NCBI GenBank assembly: GCA_035556735.1 | Contig: DATMFF010000006.1 | Location: 124,001 to 188,000, forward strand | Length of the DNA stretch: 64,000 nt | Direction: 5' to 3' | From: CANJBX01 sp035556735 | GTDB lineage: Bacteria > Pseudomonadota > Alphaproteobacteria > Rhizobiales > Xanthobacteraceae | Shown: positions 52,333 to 61,097 of the stretch, piece by piece | Position numbering within the stretch: position 1 is the first letter of the stretch | Layout: the number at the start of each line of letters is the position of its first letter | Position numbers and translations under genes: made by a program | Notes under the pieces: model-generated | Told to the model about the DNA's origin: nothing | The model's database searches: none | What the model saw: only the letters and a program-made list of their open reading frames with translations

Positions 52333-52755
52333 ATGGTCAGTTCCGTCAATCAGGCACGTGATTTCTCCGCCGCGATCCGGCGCGGACTCGCTGGCCGATG
52401 CCCCTCCTGTGGCCACGGCAAGCTGTTCCGCGCCTTCCTGAAGGTGGCGGACACGTGCCCCGCATGTGGCGAGGAACTCCACCATCACCGCGCGGATGAC
52501 GCACCGGCCTATTTCGTGATCGTCCTGGTGGGGCACATCGTGGTGCCGCTGGCGCTGTTCGTAGAGACCGAGTTCTATCCCCCCTACTGGGTGCACGTGG
52601 CGCTCTGGCTACCGCTGACGCTCGGACTGGCCATCGGCCTCCTGCAGCCGATCAAGGGCGCCATCGTGGGCTGGCAATGGGCCCACCGTATGCATGGATT
52701 CGATCGCCACGGCGATCCCGAGACGCGACAGCTGGGAACCGCCGAGCCGACCTGA
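52333..52755 (+). CDS. DUF983 protein
   Basis: 140 residues. A zinc ribbon at the N-terminus (GRCPSCGHGKLFRAFLKVAD followed by TCPACGEEL) is joined to two membrane helices (YFVIVLVGHIVVPLALFV and VALWLPLTLGLAIGLLQPI). DUF983 proteins are common in alphaproteobacteria beside topA-rnr; function unknown, perhaps RNA- or membrane-associated. GAAAGAAAA stands before the ATG. Its stop overlaps the NUDIX start (TGATG), so they are coupled. Confidence 0.9.
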   Translation: MVSSVNQARDFSAAIRRGLAGRCPSCGHGKLFRAFLKVADTCPACGEELHHHRADDAPAYFVIVLVGHIVVPLALFVETEFYPPYWVHVALWLPLTLGLAIGLLQPIKGAIVGWQWAHRMHGFDRHGDPETRQLGTAEPT

Positions 52756-53495
52756 TGAGCGTATCGACCGACGATCTGCTGCAGCGGATCGCAGCAGCAG
52801 ACAGGGATCTCTCGCATCCCTCGGTACGGCCGCGCGACGCCGCCACGTTGATCCTGGTGGATCGCAGCGCGCATCCGCCGAAGGTTTTGCTCGGACGACG
52901 ACATCACGGGCATAAGTTCATGCCCGGCAAATACGTGTTTCCCGGCGGACGTGTGGAGCCGCTCGACCGGCGCATGGCGGCGGCCGCACGTCTCGATGCA
53001 CAGTTGGAACTGCGGCTGATGCGCAGGATGCAGCGGCCGAGCGCCGCACGCGCCCGCGCGCTGGTGATGGCTGCCATCCGCGAGACCTTCGAGGAGACCG
53101 GTCTGCTGCTTGGCTTTTCCAAGAACACCGAGCCCCCGATGCCGCTCGGCGGGGGCTGGCCCGCGCTGGCGCAGACGCCGCCCAATCTAGACCCGATTCA
53201 TTTCGTGGCGCGCGCCATCACGCCGCCCGGCCCGTCGCGTCGCTTCGACACTCGCTTCTTCACGGCTGACGCGAGCGCCATCAGCCATCGGATAGACGGA
53301 GTTGTCGGACCGGATACGGAATTGGTGGAGCTGGTCTGGGTGCCGATCGCCGAGGCAAGGCACCTGGATATGCCGGCCATTACCATGGCCGCGCTCGAAG
53401 ACCTGGAGGCCAGGGTGGCCGCCGGCCTGCGCCGCGACCTGCCCGTCCCTTTTTATCGCGTGGTGCGTCGGCGCTTTGTCCGCGAGTTGCTATGA
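52755..53495 (+). CDS. NUDIX hydrolase (NUDT19/CoA-diphosphatase-like)
   Basis: 246 residues. The NUDIX box is split by an insertion of about 40 residues: FPGGRVEPLDRR comes first and AIRETFEETGLLLG holds the catalytic REXXEE. This broken box is the pattern of the NUDT19/RP2p-like group, many of which cleave CoA or acyl-CoA. The substrate is unknown here. Start 52755 overlaps the DUF983 stop. The rpmG gene begins 86 bp later behind what looks like its own promoter. Confidence 0.9.
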   Translation: MSVSTDDLLQRIAAADRDLSHPSVRPRDAATLILVDRSAHPPKVLLGRRHHGHKFMPGKYVFPGGRVEPLDRRMAAAARLDAQLELRLMRRMQRPSAARARALVMAAIRETFEETGLLLGFSKNTEPPMPLGGGWPALAQTPPNLDPIHFVARAITPPGPSRRFDTRFFTADASAISHRIDGVVGPDTELVELVWVPIAEARHLDMPAITMAALEDLEARVAAGLRRDLPVPFYRVVRRRFVRELL

Positions 53496-53581
53496 GAATA
53501 CAGGATTTTAGCGGCTTTTCTTGACTTTTCGGCGGTCCGCACTAGCTTGCCGGCCAAGACGACAGCTCCCTGCGAGGAATT

Positions 53582-53749
53582 ATGGCCAAGACCGCGATGG
53601 TGAAGATCAAGTTGGTGTCGAGCGCGGACACCGGCTACTACTACGTCACCAAGAAGAACTCGCGCACCAAGACCGAGAAGATCGTCAAGAAGAAGTACGA
53701 TCCGGTCGCGCGCAAGCACGTGGAATTCCGCGAATCCAAGATCAAGTGA
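53582..53749 (+). CDS. rpmG: 50S ribosomal protein L33
   Basis: 55 residues, MAKTAMVKIKLVSSADTGYY then VTKKNSRTKTEKIVKKKYDP and a C-terminal HVEFRESKIK. It is the cysteine-free (zinc-independent) form of L33. GGAAT lies before the ATG, and a TTGACT (53521-53526) about 55 bp upstream could be its -35. It is a single gene in many alphaproteobacteria beside the nudix gene. Confidence 0.95.
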   Translation: MAKTAMVKIKLVSSADTGYYYVTKKNSRTKTEKIVKKKYDPVARKHVEFRESKIK

Positions 53750-54159
53750 TCCGGGCGGCTCGCGCCGCTCGATTCTCATGGCTTGAACGGCATGGGGCGC
53801 CTCGCGGCGCCCTCATGATTCTCGGTGTGGTCGGAAACTGACCGGAAGGTGGCCGGCCGGAAATGGTGTTATGAGGAGGCCACTCCCACCACTCCCGAGC
53901 CGGCCGAACCCCACGAAAACCCAGGAGATGCGGCGGACCTGAGCATTCCGTAGGGCATCTGGTTGGGATGCGAGCGCTCGCTCGAGCACGTCATCCAAAG
54001 GCTTCCCCGTCACCCGCAGCGTATCGAACGGCCGCTGGAAAGCAACGCAACAGACGCCCTGGCGCGAGCGAATCTCGCTGTAAACCTAAACGGTTATGGT
54101 TTATCGGCCAACGGCGAGCCACGCGTTACCAGCGCGGAGCCGCGCAATACCTCAGGGTC
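53750..54159. other. Convergent intergenic region between rpmG and pleD
   Basis: 410 bp. A 7-bp hairpin (GGGCGCC 53795-53801, GGCGCCC 53806-53812) without a T-run may end rpmG. The palindrome 54081-54103 is the main other element. A leftward frame at 53813-54013 (66 aa, Gly/Leu-rich C-terminus) is open but starts with GTG and lacks a ribosome-binding site, so I do not call it. Confidence 0.4.
54081..54103. repeat. Near-perfect 23-bp AT-rich palindrome
   Basis: TAAACC at one end and GGTTTA at the other enclose TAAAC/GGTTA arms, making a dyad centred near 54092. It is the only markedly AT-rich stretch in the region. It could be a binding site for a regulator or the loop-end of a terminator for pleD (stop at 54160, leftward). 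Confidence 0.45.
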
Positions 54160-55533
54160 CTACGCAGCGTCCGCAACGACCCTGTTCCGGCCGTCGCGCT
54201 TGGCACGGTAGAGCGCCTGGTCGGCCCGCTTGAGGATCTCGGCGGCCGTGTCGGTGGGATGCATCAGCCCGGCAATACCGACCGAGATCGTGACGTCGAC
54301 CGCGCGGGCCCCCTGGCTGATCGGGAAGGACTCGGTCGCGATGCCGCGGCGGACGCGCTCCGCCACTGCCGCCGCGATGGCAAGATCCGTCTCCGGCATC
54401 ACCACAACGAACTCCTCACCGCCGTAGCGGCAGGCCAGATCGATGCCGCGGATCGACTTCTTGAGGCGTAGCGAGAACTCACGCAGCACATCGTCGCCGG
54501 CGTCATGACCGTAGGTATCGTTGATCGACTTGAAATAGTCGATGTCGAGCACCAGCACGCTCAACGGCTTGCCCCGCGCGGCGGCCTGCTCGACCAGGGT
54601 CGTCACATGCGTTTCCATGTAGCGGCGGTTGTGCAGGCCCGTGAGCCCGTCGGTGACGGCCATCTCGATCGACATCTGCACGTTATCGCGCAGCCGGTCG
54701 GCAAACCGCTTCTTGCGCACCTGCGTGCGCACGCGCGCCAGCATCTCGTTCTTGTCGATGGGCCGGATCAGGTAGTCGTTGACCCCGATCTCGAGCCCGC
54801 GCATGAGCCGCGCATGGTCCTCGGCCTCTGCAATACAGAGGATCGGCGTGCTGCGGGTGCGCTCCAGGGAGCGGGCCTGGCTACACAGGCGCAGCCCATC
54901 ATAGCCCTCGAGCCCGAGCGAGATCATCAGCACGTCGTAATCGCCTTCAGCCAGGCGGAACACCGCCTCGGCCGGGTCAGGCTCGACGTCGACCGTGTGG
55001 TCGCTGGCCAGCACGGGCGCGAGGCGCTCGTAGGAGGTCTTGCGGTCATCGATCAGCAGGATCTTCGCGCCGCGGCCCGTATCGACCACCGCTTCGCGCG
55101 CCGGATTTTCGATGCCGATCTCCTTCGACGTCACCGCTCGCATGCGCAGTTCGTCGGTCATCATCTTCAGACGGACGAGCGAGCGAACCCGGGCGATCAG
55201 CGCCACGTCGGACACCGGCTTGGTCAGAAAGTCGTCTGCGCCCGCCTCGAGCCCCCTCACCCGATCGGCAGCCTGGTCGAGCGCCGTCACCATGATCACC
55301 GGAATATGCTGGGTGGCCGGATTGCTCTTGAGGCGGCGGCACACCTCGAAGCCGTCCATGTCGGGCATCATCACGTCGAGCAGCACGATGTCGCATTCGG
55401 CGCGCTCGCAGATCGCCAGAGCCTCCACGCCGCCCGTAGCAGTCACGACACTGAAGTATTCCGCCGAGAGTCGCGCTTCCAGCAGCTTGACGTTGGCTGC
55501 GACGTCATCGACGACGAGAATGCGCGCCGTCAT
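54160..55533 (-). CDS. pleD: Response regulator with diguanylate cyclase domain, PleD
   Basis: 457 residues: receiver domain 1 (4-120) with Asp53 in IVLLDVMMPDMDG; degenerate receiver domain 2 (about 157-272) in which the phosphorylated Asp is Ser205 (LMISLGLEG); GGDEF domain with GGEEF (371-375) and the RGID inhibition site (362-365). It makes cyclic di-GMP, and binds it in feedback. In Caulobacter PleD drives the swarmer-to-stalked transition under DivJ and DivK control. The start overlaps the divK stop by 4 bp, the alphaproteobacterial divK-pleD operon. Confidence 0.95.
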   Translation of the reverse strand: MTARILVVDDVAANVKLLEARLSAEYFSVVTATGGVEALAICERAECDIVLLDVMMPDMDGFEVCRRLKSNPATQHIPVIMVTALDQAADRVRGLEAGADDFLTKPVSDVALIARVRSLVRLKMMTDELRMRAVTSKEIGIENPAREAVVDTGRGAKILLIDDRKTSYERLAPVLASDHTVDVEPDPAEAVFRLAEGDYDVLMISLGLEGYDGLRLCSQARSLERTRSTPILCIAEAEDHARLMRGLEIGVNDYLIRPIDKNEMLARVRTQVRKKRFADRLRDNVQMSIEMAVTDGLTGLHNRRYMETHVTTLVEQAAARGKPLSVLVLDIDYFKSINDTYGHDAGDDVLREFSLRLKKSIRGIDLACRYGGEEFVVVMPETDLAIAAAVAERVRRGIATESFPISQGARAVDVTISVGIAGLMHPTDTAAEILKRADQALYRAKRDGRNRVVADAA

Positions 55534-55913
55534 CGAACGACCTCACCATTTCCAAGGAAGTGACGAACCGTATCGATGAATTTGGCGACCGAAATCGGCT
55601 TGGACAGATAGGCCTCGCATCCGCCCTCGCGAATGCGCTCCTCGTCCCCTTTCATCGCGAACGCGGTCACGGCCACCACCGGGATCACCTTGAGCTCCGG
55701 ATCGTCCTTGAGCCACTTGGTGACCTCCAGCCCGGATACTTCCGGCAACTGGATGTCCATCAGGATCAGGTCGGGCCGGTGCTTGCGCGCGAGATCGAGC
55801 GCCTCGATGCCATTGCGGGTGCCCAGCGTGCGATAGCCGTGAGCCTCCAGAAGGTCATTGAAGAGCTTCATGTTGAGCTCGTTGTCTTCGACGATGAGGA
55901 CGGTCTTGGCCAT
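55530..55913 (-). CDS. divK: Single-domain response regulator DivK
   Basis: 127 residues, one receiver domain. Phosphoacceptor Asp53 is in LILMDIQLPEVSG; the acidic pocket (IVEDNELN), Thr (VTAFAMKG) and Lys (YLSKPISVAKF) are intact. DivK controls cell-cycle kinases (DivJ, PleC, CckA), and thereby CtrA and cell polarity. ATG 55913 is chosen over an upstream GTG at 55967 because MAKTVLIVEDNELN is the family N-terminus. It precedes pleD with a 4-bp overlap. Confidence 0.96.
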   Translation of the reverse strand: MAKTVLIVEDNELNMKLFNDLLEAHGYRTLGTRNGIEALDLARKHRPDLILMDIQLPEVSGLEVTKWLKDDPELKVIPVVAVTAFAMKGDEERIREGGCEAYLSKPISVAKFIDTVRHFLGNGEVVR

Positions 55914-56054
55914 TTCTTGGTCTTCCGCCCCACGAAGGGAGCTCATGATCGCGACGCCGGTGTGCACATAGGCACATGGTCAAGCCGCGCCACCCCTGTT
56001 AACCGCCGGTATGCTAAGTGAGATTCCTTTAGGAAACGCAAACATTTGATCCAA

Positions 56055-56351
56055 ATGCCACGCACCACCGACCACCGTCAGCCGGCAGAAGCCTTGGCCA
56101 TTCAAGCCCTTGGCTATCTCGCGGAGGAGCCGGAACGGCTGGCCCGCTTCCTTGCCCTGTCGGGCCTCGACGCAGGCGAGATTCGCTCCGCTGCGGCAGA
56201 GCCCGGGTTCCTGGCAGGGGTGCTGGATTACCTCTGCGCGGACGAAGCGCTCCTCACCGACTTCGCCGCCTCGATCGGCGCCGCCCCGGCTGAGGTCGCG
56301 CGCGCACATGGCGAACTCACGGGCGGGCATTGGCAGCGGGATATCCCCTAA
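56055..56351 (+). CDS. DUF3572 protein
   Basis: 98 residues. A helical small protein: AEALAIQALGYLAEEPERLA then RFLALSGLDAGEIR and FLAGVLDYLCADEALLTDFA. This is the DUF3572 pattern, restricted mainly to alphaproteobacteria and often near dinB and divK-pleD. Function unknown. ATG 56055 is chosen over TTG 56046 because the family starts near MPRT. dinB begins about 105 bp later in the same direction. Confidence 0.88.
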   Translation: MPRTTDHRQPAEALAIQALGYLAEEPERLARFLALSGLDAGEIRSAAAEPGFLAGVLDYLCADEALLTDFAASIGAAPAEVARAHGELTGGHWQRDIP

Positions 56352-56456
56352 GGCTACTGGCGCGTCTTCGGGATCCCGATGGCGTCTGCTTGATCTGGCG
56401 CCTCCGCCGCCCGACCATGTCCGCCAGGCGAAACGCCGAATCGGACCGCACCGCTT

Positions 56457-57716
56457 ATGCCCGGCTTCTGCCGCGATTGCCTCACCGACGCGCCGGATGC
56501 CGCAGCGCGCTGCCGCCGTTGCGGCTCGCCGCGCCTGGCGCGCCATGTGGAGCTCACCACCATGGCAATCGCACACATTGATTGCGACGCGTTCTATGCC
56601 GCAGTCGAGAAGCGCGACGACCCCTCGCTCAACGACAAGCCGCTGATCATCGGCGGCGGCCAGCGCGGCGTCGTATCCACCGCCTGCTACATCGCGCGCA
56701 CCTATGGCGTGCGCTCGGCCATGCCGATGTTCCAGGCCCGCCGCCTGTGCCCGCACGCCGTGATCGTGAAGCCCGACATGGCAAAATACGTACGGGTGGG
56801 ACGTGAGGTGCGCGCGCGCATGCTGGCGCTCACCCCGCTGGTGGAGCCGCTGTCGATCGACGAAGCTTTCCTTGACCTCTCCGGCACAGAGCGGCTGCAT
56901 CGCATGACGCCAGCCAAGGCCCTGGCACATTTTGCCAAGGAGGTGGAATCCGAGATCGGCATCACCGTCTCCATCGGCCTCGCGAGCAACAAGTTTCTCG
57001 CAAAAATCGCCTCCGACCTCGACAAGCCGCGCGGGTTTTCAGTGCTCAGCCAGTCGGAGGCGGCAGCCTTTCTCGCGCCGAAACCGGTCACGTTCATCTG
57101 GGGTGTCGGCAAGGCCATGGGCGCGACGCTGGCGGCCGCCGGGTTCACCACGATCGCCGACATCCAGCGCAGCGACGAGACCGAGCTGATGCGCCGCTTC
57201 GGCGTTGAAGGCCGCCGGCTGTGGCGGCTGGCGCGCGGCATCGACGATCGCAGCGTCAGCCCCGACCGCGAGGCCAAGAGCGTATCGGCGGAGACGACCT
57301 TCGAACGCGACGTTTCCGATTTCCGATCCCTGGAGCGCACGCTGTGGGACATGACCGAGCGCGTCTCCGCCCGCCTCAAAGCGCAGGAAATCGCCGGCCA
57401 TACGGTGACGCTCAAGCTCAAGACCGCGGACTTCCGCATCCGCACGCGCGCGCACACGCTCGAAGCTCCGACCCAGCTCGCCGCAAGGATCTTCGCCGCC
57501 GCGCGCGAACTGCTGGCGCGCGAAGCTGACGGCACGAAGTTCCGCCTGCTGGGCGTCGGCCTCTCGGCACTCGACGAGGCCGATGCGGCGGACCCGGACG
57601 ACCTGATCGACGTGCGCGCGCGCCGCACCGCAGCGGCCGAGCATGCCGTCGACCGCGTGCGCAAGAAGTTCGGGAGCGATGCCGTGGTCAGGGGCCTGGC
57701 TCTCGAAGAGGACTAG
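56457..57716 (+). CDS. dinB: DNA polymerase IV (Y family) with an N-terminal Cys4 motif
   Basis: 419 residues. The Cys4 motif C5RDC8...C19RRC22 comes first, then the polymerase palm with metal ligands in IAHIDCDAFYAAVEKRDDP and SIDEAFLDLSG, the thumb (IWGVGKAMG) and the little finger domain ending RKKFGSDAVVRGL. Pol IV copies damaged DNA by error-prone synthesis. The extra zinc-ribbon-like head is a feature of Hyphomicrobiales DinB. The beta-clamp-binding tail QxxLF is not obvious; the protein ends GLALEED. Confidence 0.94.
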   Translation: MPGFCRDCLTDAPDAAARCRRCGSPRLARHVELTTMAIAHIDCDAFYAAVEKRDDPSLNDKPLIIGGGQRGVVSTACYIARTYGVRSAMPMFQARRLCPHAVIVKPDMAKYVRVGREVRARMLALTPLVEPLSIDEAFLDLSGTERLHRMTPAKALAHFAKEVESEIGITVSIGLASNKFLAKIASDLDKPRGFSVLSQSEAAAFLAPKPVTFIWGVGKAMGATLAAAGFTTIADIQRSDETELMRRFGVEGRRLWRLARGIDDRSVSPDREAKSVSAETTFERDVSDFRSLERTLWDMTERVSARLKAQEIAGHTVTLKLKTADFRIRTRAHTLEAPTQLAARIFAAARELLAREADGTKFRLLGVGLSALDEADAADPDDLIDVRARRTAAAEHAVDRVRKKFGSDAVVRGLALEED

Positions 57717-57826
57717 CCGCGCCGAAGGCTGGCCGACAACGGGCTTGCGTCGCCGCCCCGGTGCGCCCACTCTTGCGCCCCCCTTCACTTCGTCCTGCCC
57801 AAGAACAACCGTCCAAGGAGATTCCG

Positions 57827-58807
57827 TTGATCATCGACATCCACACGCACATGCTCACGCGTGAATGGCTGGACACGTTTCTCAAACACAGCGGCGGCGC
57901 TTACTCGGTCGGCAAGGTGCCCGGCGGCAATGACGCCATTTACCGGGGTGACACGGCGTTCATGACCCTCACCGAGGGCATGTTCGACTACAATTCGCGC
58001 ATTTCGGCCATGGACGCCGCCGGGGTCGATATCGCCGTCATCTCGCTCACCTGTCCCAACGTGTTTTGGGGTGGCGCCGAGATCAGCAACCGCACCGCGA
58101 TCGCGATGAACGACGACATGGCCAAGGCGCAGACGCGCTTCCCGGAGCGCATCCGCTATCTCGCCAGCCTCCCCTGGCAATATCCAGGACTGGCTCTTGC
58201 GGAACTCGAGCGCGCCTGCGCCAACGGCGCCGTCGGGGTCATGGTCACGGCCAATATCGACGGCGCATCCGTCACCGATCCGCGCTTCGCCGAGATATGG
58301 GACGCGATCGACCGGCGTGCTCTGCCCGTCCTGCTCCACCCGGCCTCGCCCATCGGCGTCGAGCAGATGGACATGAGCCGCTACCATCTCGTTTGGAGCG
58401 TCGGCTTCACGTTCGATACGACGCTGGCGCTGTCGCGCATGATCATGGACGGGTTCTTCGAGCGATATCGGCGGCTGAAGATCATCGGCGGCCACGCCGG
58501 CGGTTACCTGCCGTTCGTGATCAGCCGGCTCGACGCGGGCTTCCGAGCGTTCGAGTCGTGCCGCGCCAAGATCGACAAGCTTCCCAGCTCTTACCTCAAG
58601 CAGATCTACGTGGACAGCATCGTCTATGCGCCAGAGACGCTCGCGATGACGATTCAGGTGATGGGTGCGGACAACGTCCTTTACGGCTCCGACTACCCGC
58701 ACAAGAACGGCAAGATGGAAGAGATCGTGGAATACGTCGGGACGCTTCCGGCCGCGCAGCGGGACAAGGTGCTTGCAGGCAACACGCGCAAGATCTTCGA
58801 CCTTTAA
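57827..58807 (+). CDS. Amidohydrolase, ACMSD-like (AMDHY_2 family)
   Basis: 326 residues from TTG 57827, which has a perfect AAGGAG 6 bases upstream and puts the metal motif IIDIHTHML right at the N-terminus. Other ligands: HPASP, GGHAGGYLP and GSDYPHKN. This is the aminocarboxymuconate-semialdehyde decarboxylase-like branch of the amidohydrolases, which decarboxylate or hydrolyse aromatic-derived carboxylates. Substrate unknown; no catabolic partner genes flank it. Confidence 0.9.
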   Translation: MIIDIHTHMLTREWLDTFLKHSGGAYSVGKVPGGNDAIYRGDTAFMTLTEGMFDYNSRISAMDAAGVDIAVISLTCPNVFWGGAEISNRTAIAMNDDMAKAQTRFPERIRYLASLPWQYPGLALAELERACANGAVGVMVTANIDGASVTDPRFAEIWDAIDRRALPVLLHPASPIGVEQMDMSRYHLVWSVGFTFDTTLALSRMIMDGFFERYRRLKIIGGHAGGYLPFVISRLDAGFRAFESCRAKIDKLPSSYLKQIYVDSIVYAPETLAMTIQVMGADNVLYGSDYPHKNGKMEEIVEYVGTLPAAQRDKVLAGNTRKIFDL

Positions 58808-58826
58808 CGGAACATCGCGCCGTCTA

Positions 58827-59681
58827 TCACTGACAGGGCTTGGCTTCCTTCAGGTCAAGCTGCGTCATGTGTCCAGACACGACGAAGTCGCCGTAATCGA
58901 GGGAGAGCGCACGCGAGATGCCATTCTCGAGAACCTCAAAGCTGAGGGAATAGACCGGCGTCTGCTCGCCACTGGCCGAGGTCCTGTCGAAATAGCTGAT
59001 CGTGACGGGCCAGCGCTTGAGGCCGGCCAGTTCAGGATGCGACGCAGCAGCGTCGTTCATCGGTTTCTCGCTTGGATCGATCTCGCGCCCGATCACCGTC
59101 AGGGTGTTGAACACCTTCTCGCCCGTTTCCGAACCGTCGTACACCGGCAACTCGAGGATGGACGTGCCGGCGCGCGCAGCTTCGATGATGCGACGCATGT
59201 GCTCGGCCGGAAACACCATGCCGGCGTCGAGCGCAAATTCCTTGGTGCGAGGCTTGCTCAGGGAAACGCTGACGCTGTCCGGCCTGCGTTCGGCCTGCCC
59301 GTCGACCGTGTCCACCGCCTGCTGGTCGAGGTAGTTCTGCGACGCGAACTTGAACGTCTTCGCGGCGCCATCCTCCCAGGTCGTCGCCCGCAGATCACTG
59401 AGCGTCACCTTGCCCTCGCCGGAGTCGAGCTCGGAGACCTGGCGGAACTGCAGCGCGTATCCCTCGCAGCTGCTACCGCTGAAGTCGTAGAGGATGCGGC
59501 CGCGCACGGCTACGATCTGCCGTTTGCCGGTGGCGCGCGCCAGCGTAAGGTCATAGACGGCACGGTGGGCGGCGAGCTCGATCGACGCCGCCCGGGCAGC
59601 GCTCCCCATCGATGCCGTTACGGCGGTTGCCGCGGCGAGCGCGACGAGGAAGCGGAAGGGCTGCATGCAAGCTCGCGTCAT
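58827..59681 (-). CDS. eipB: Cell-envelope integrity protein EipB (DUF1849)
   Basis: 284 residues from ATG 59681 (59666 also possible): signal peptide (FRFLVALAAATAVTASMG, cut near ARA-AS) and a DUF1849 beta-spiral domain. It starts SIELAAHRAVYDLTLARATG and has YDFSGSSCEGYALQFRQVSE and YFDRTSASGEQTPVYSLSFE. The Cys in SSCEG and the C-terminal Cys (KEAKPCQ) can form the disulfide described for Brucella EipB, a periplasmic protein needed for envelope stability. It converges on the amidohydrolase gene and diverges from ridA. Confidence 0.9.
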   Translation of the reverse strand: MTRACMQPFRFLVALAAATAVTASMGSAARAASIELAAHRAVYDLTLARATGKRQIVAVRGRILYDFSGSSCEGYALQFRQVSELDSGEGKVTLSDLRATTWEDGAAKTFKFASQNYLDQQAVDTVDGQAERRPDSVSVSLSKPRTKEFALDAGMVFPAEHMRRIIEAARAGTSILELPVYDGSETGEKVFNTLTVIGREIDPSEKPMNDAAASHPELAGLKRWPVTISYFDRTSASGEQTPVYSLSFEVLENGISRALSLDYGDFVVSGHMTQLDLKEAKPCQ

Positions 59682-59833
59682 CACCTTGTCCAAAGCCAGT
59701 CGGAACATAGGAGTGGCCGCCTGGAGGCGCAACGGCGCCGCTTGCCTTGCCGGGCGGCTTCGGGAAGAAACCCTAAACGGAGTTCGGCGGAATTCCGGCG
59801 TCGGGACCATCAATACGCACGAAGGAGCCGCAC

Positions 59834-60301
59834 ATGGCCGGACAGATCGACAAAAAGCTGGCGGAACTTGGGATAGCCGTGCCCAAGGTCGCGGCGCCGA
59901 TCGCCAATTACGTGGGTTCCGCACGCTCCGGCAACCTGTTGTTCGTGTCGGGCCAGCTCTGCCTCGGCGCCGACGGCAAACTGGTGGCGACCGGTAAGCT
60001 CGGCGCGGCGGTCTCGGTGGAGGAAGGTCAGCAGGCGGCCCGTGCCTGCGCCATCAACCTCATCGCGCAGATCAAGGCCGCGATCGGCGATCTCGACAAG
60101 CTCACCCGGGTCGTCCGCCTTGGCGGTTTCATCAGTTCGACGCCCGCCTTCCTCGATGGACCCAAGGTCATGAACGGAGCGTCCGACCTGTTCGTGGAGG
60201 TGTTCGGCGACAAGGGCCGTCACGCGCGCACCACCGTCGGTGTGGCCGTGCTGCCGCTCGACGCCGCGGTCGAGGTCGAGGGACTGTTCGAGATCGCTTG
60301 A
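59834..60301 (+). CDS. RidA/YjgF-family protein
   Basis: 155 residues. The RidA core has NYVGSARSGNLLFVSGQLCL, then an insertion (KLGAAVSVEEGQQAARACAI) and the C-terminal HARTTVGVAVLPLDAAVEVE, with Arg in GRHARTTVGV being the imine-binding Arg. RidA proteins deaminate reactive enamine/imine intermediates from PLP enzymes; the Rid subgroup with this longer length is not precisely defined. The GDPD gene starts within its stop (TTGA overlap). GGAGCCGC precedes the ATG. Confidence 0.9.
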   Translation: MAGQIDKKLAELGIAVPKVAAPIANYVGSARSGNLLFVSGQLCLGADGKLVATGKLGAAVSVEEGQQAARACAINLIAQIKAAIGDLDKLTRVVRLGGFISSTPAFLDGPKVMNGASDLFVEVFGDKGRHARTTVGVAVLPLDAAVEVEGLFEIA

Positions 60302-61059
60302 GCGCCCTGGCCATGACCGGATTGCAGTGGCTCACCGCGCGACCGATCGCCCACCGCGGGCTGCACGACGTTACGGCTGGCGTGATCGAGAACAGCGCGG
60401 GCGCCGCGAGCGCGGCGATCGCCGGCAACTACGCCATCGAGACGGACCTGCAGCTCGCCGCCGACGACGCGGTCGTGGTGTTCCACGACGAGACGCTGGA
60501 CCGATTGACCAACGAACGCGGCCCGGTCGGAGCCAGACCCGCCGCGGCGCTGCAGCAGATCCGCTACACGGGCAGCCGTGACCGCATCCTGACGTTGCGC
60601 GAGCTGTGCGACCTCGTGGCTGGCCGGGTGCCGCTCGTGCTCGAGCTCAAGAGCGCGTTCGACGGTAACACACGTATCGCACATCGCACGGTCGAGGCCC
60701 TGCGATCCTACTCGGGCCCCGTCGCCCTGATGTCGTTCGATCCCGATCTCGTTGAGGCGCTGCGCCACCTCGCCCCCTCGCTGCCACGCGGCATCGTCGC
60801 CGAGGGGCACTACGATCATCCCGACTGGCACATGCTTCCTGCGGCGCGCAGGCGCAACCTGACGCACTTCCTGCACGCGCCGCGCAGCCGCCCGCAGTTC
60901 ATCGCCTACCGCGTCGGTGATCTGCCGGCGACCATCCCCATGATTGCGCGCATGCTGTTCGGGCTGCCGTTGCTGACCTGGACCGTGCGCACGGCGGAAG
61001 ATCAGGCCCGCGCGGCGCGCTATGCGGACCAGATCATTTTCGAGGGTTTTCGGGCGTAG
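60298..61059 (+). CDS. Glycerophosphodiester phosphodiesterase family protein
   Basis: 253 residues from TTG 60298 (ATG 60313 is possible). GDPD TIM barrel: the catalytic PIAHRGLHDVTAGVIENS at the N-terminus, AIETDLQLAADDAVVVFHDE with the metal and acid residues, and VLELKSAFDGNTR. It splits glycerophosphodiesters into glycerol-3-phosphate and an alcohol. There is no signal peptide, so it works in the cytoplasm. It overlaps ridA by 4 bp and is followed 38 bp later by the DUF482 gene. Confidence 0.92.
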   Translation: MSALAMTGLQWLTARPIAHRGLHDVTAGVIENSAGAASAAIAGNYAIETDLQLAADDAVVVFHDETLDRLTNERGPVGARPAAALQQIRYTGSRDRILTLRELCDLVAGRVPLVLELKSAFDGNTRIAHRTVEALRSYSGPVALMSFDPDLVEALRHLAPSLPRGIVAEGHYDHPDWHMLPAARRRNLTHFLHAPRSRPQFIAYRVGDLPATIPMIARMLFGLPLLTWTVRTAEDQARAARYADQIIFEGFRA

Positions 61060-61097
61060 AATGCCTATCTGGAGTGGGGGACGGCCGAAGGAATCCA

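Noticed and set aside
53813..54013. 66-codon minus-strand frame between rpmG and pleD
   Set aside because: GTG start without a ribosome site, no family resemblance; kept only as a note in the gap feature.
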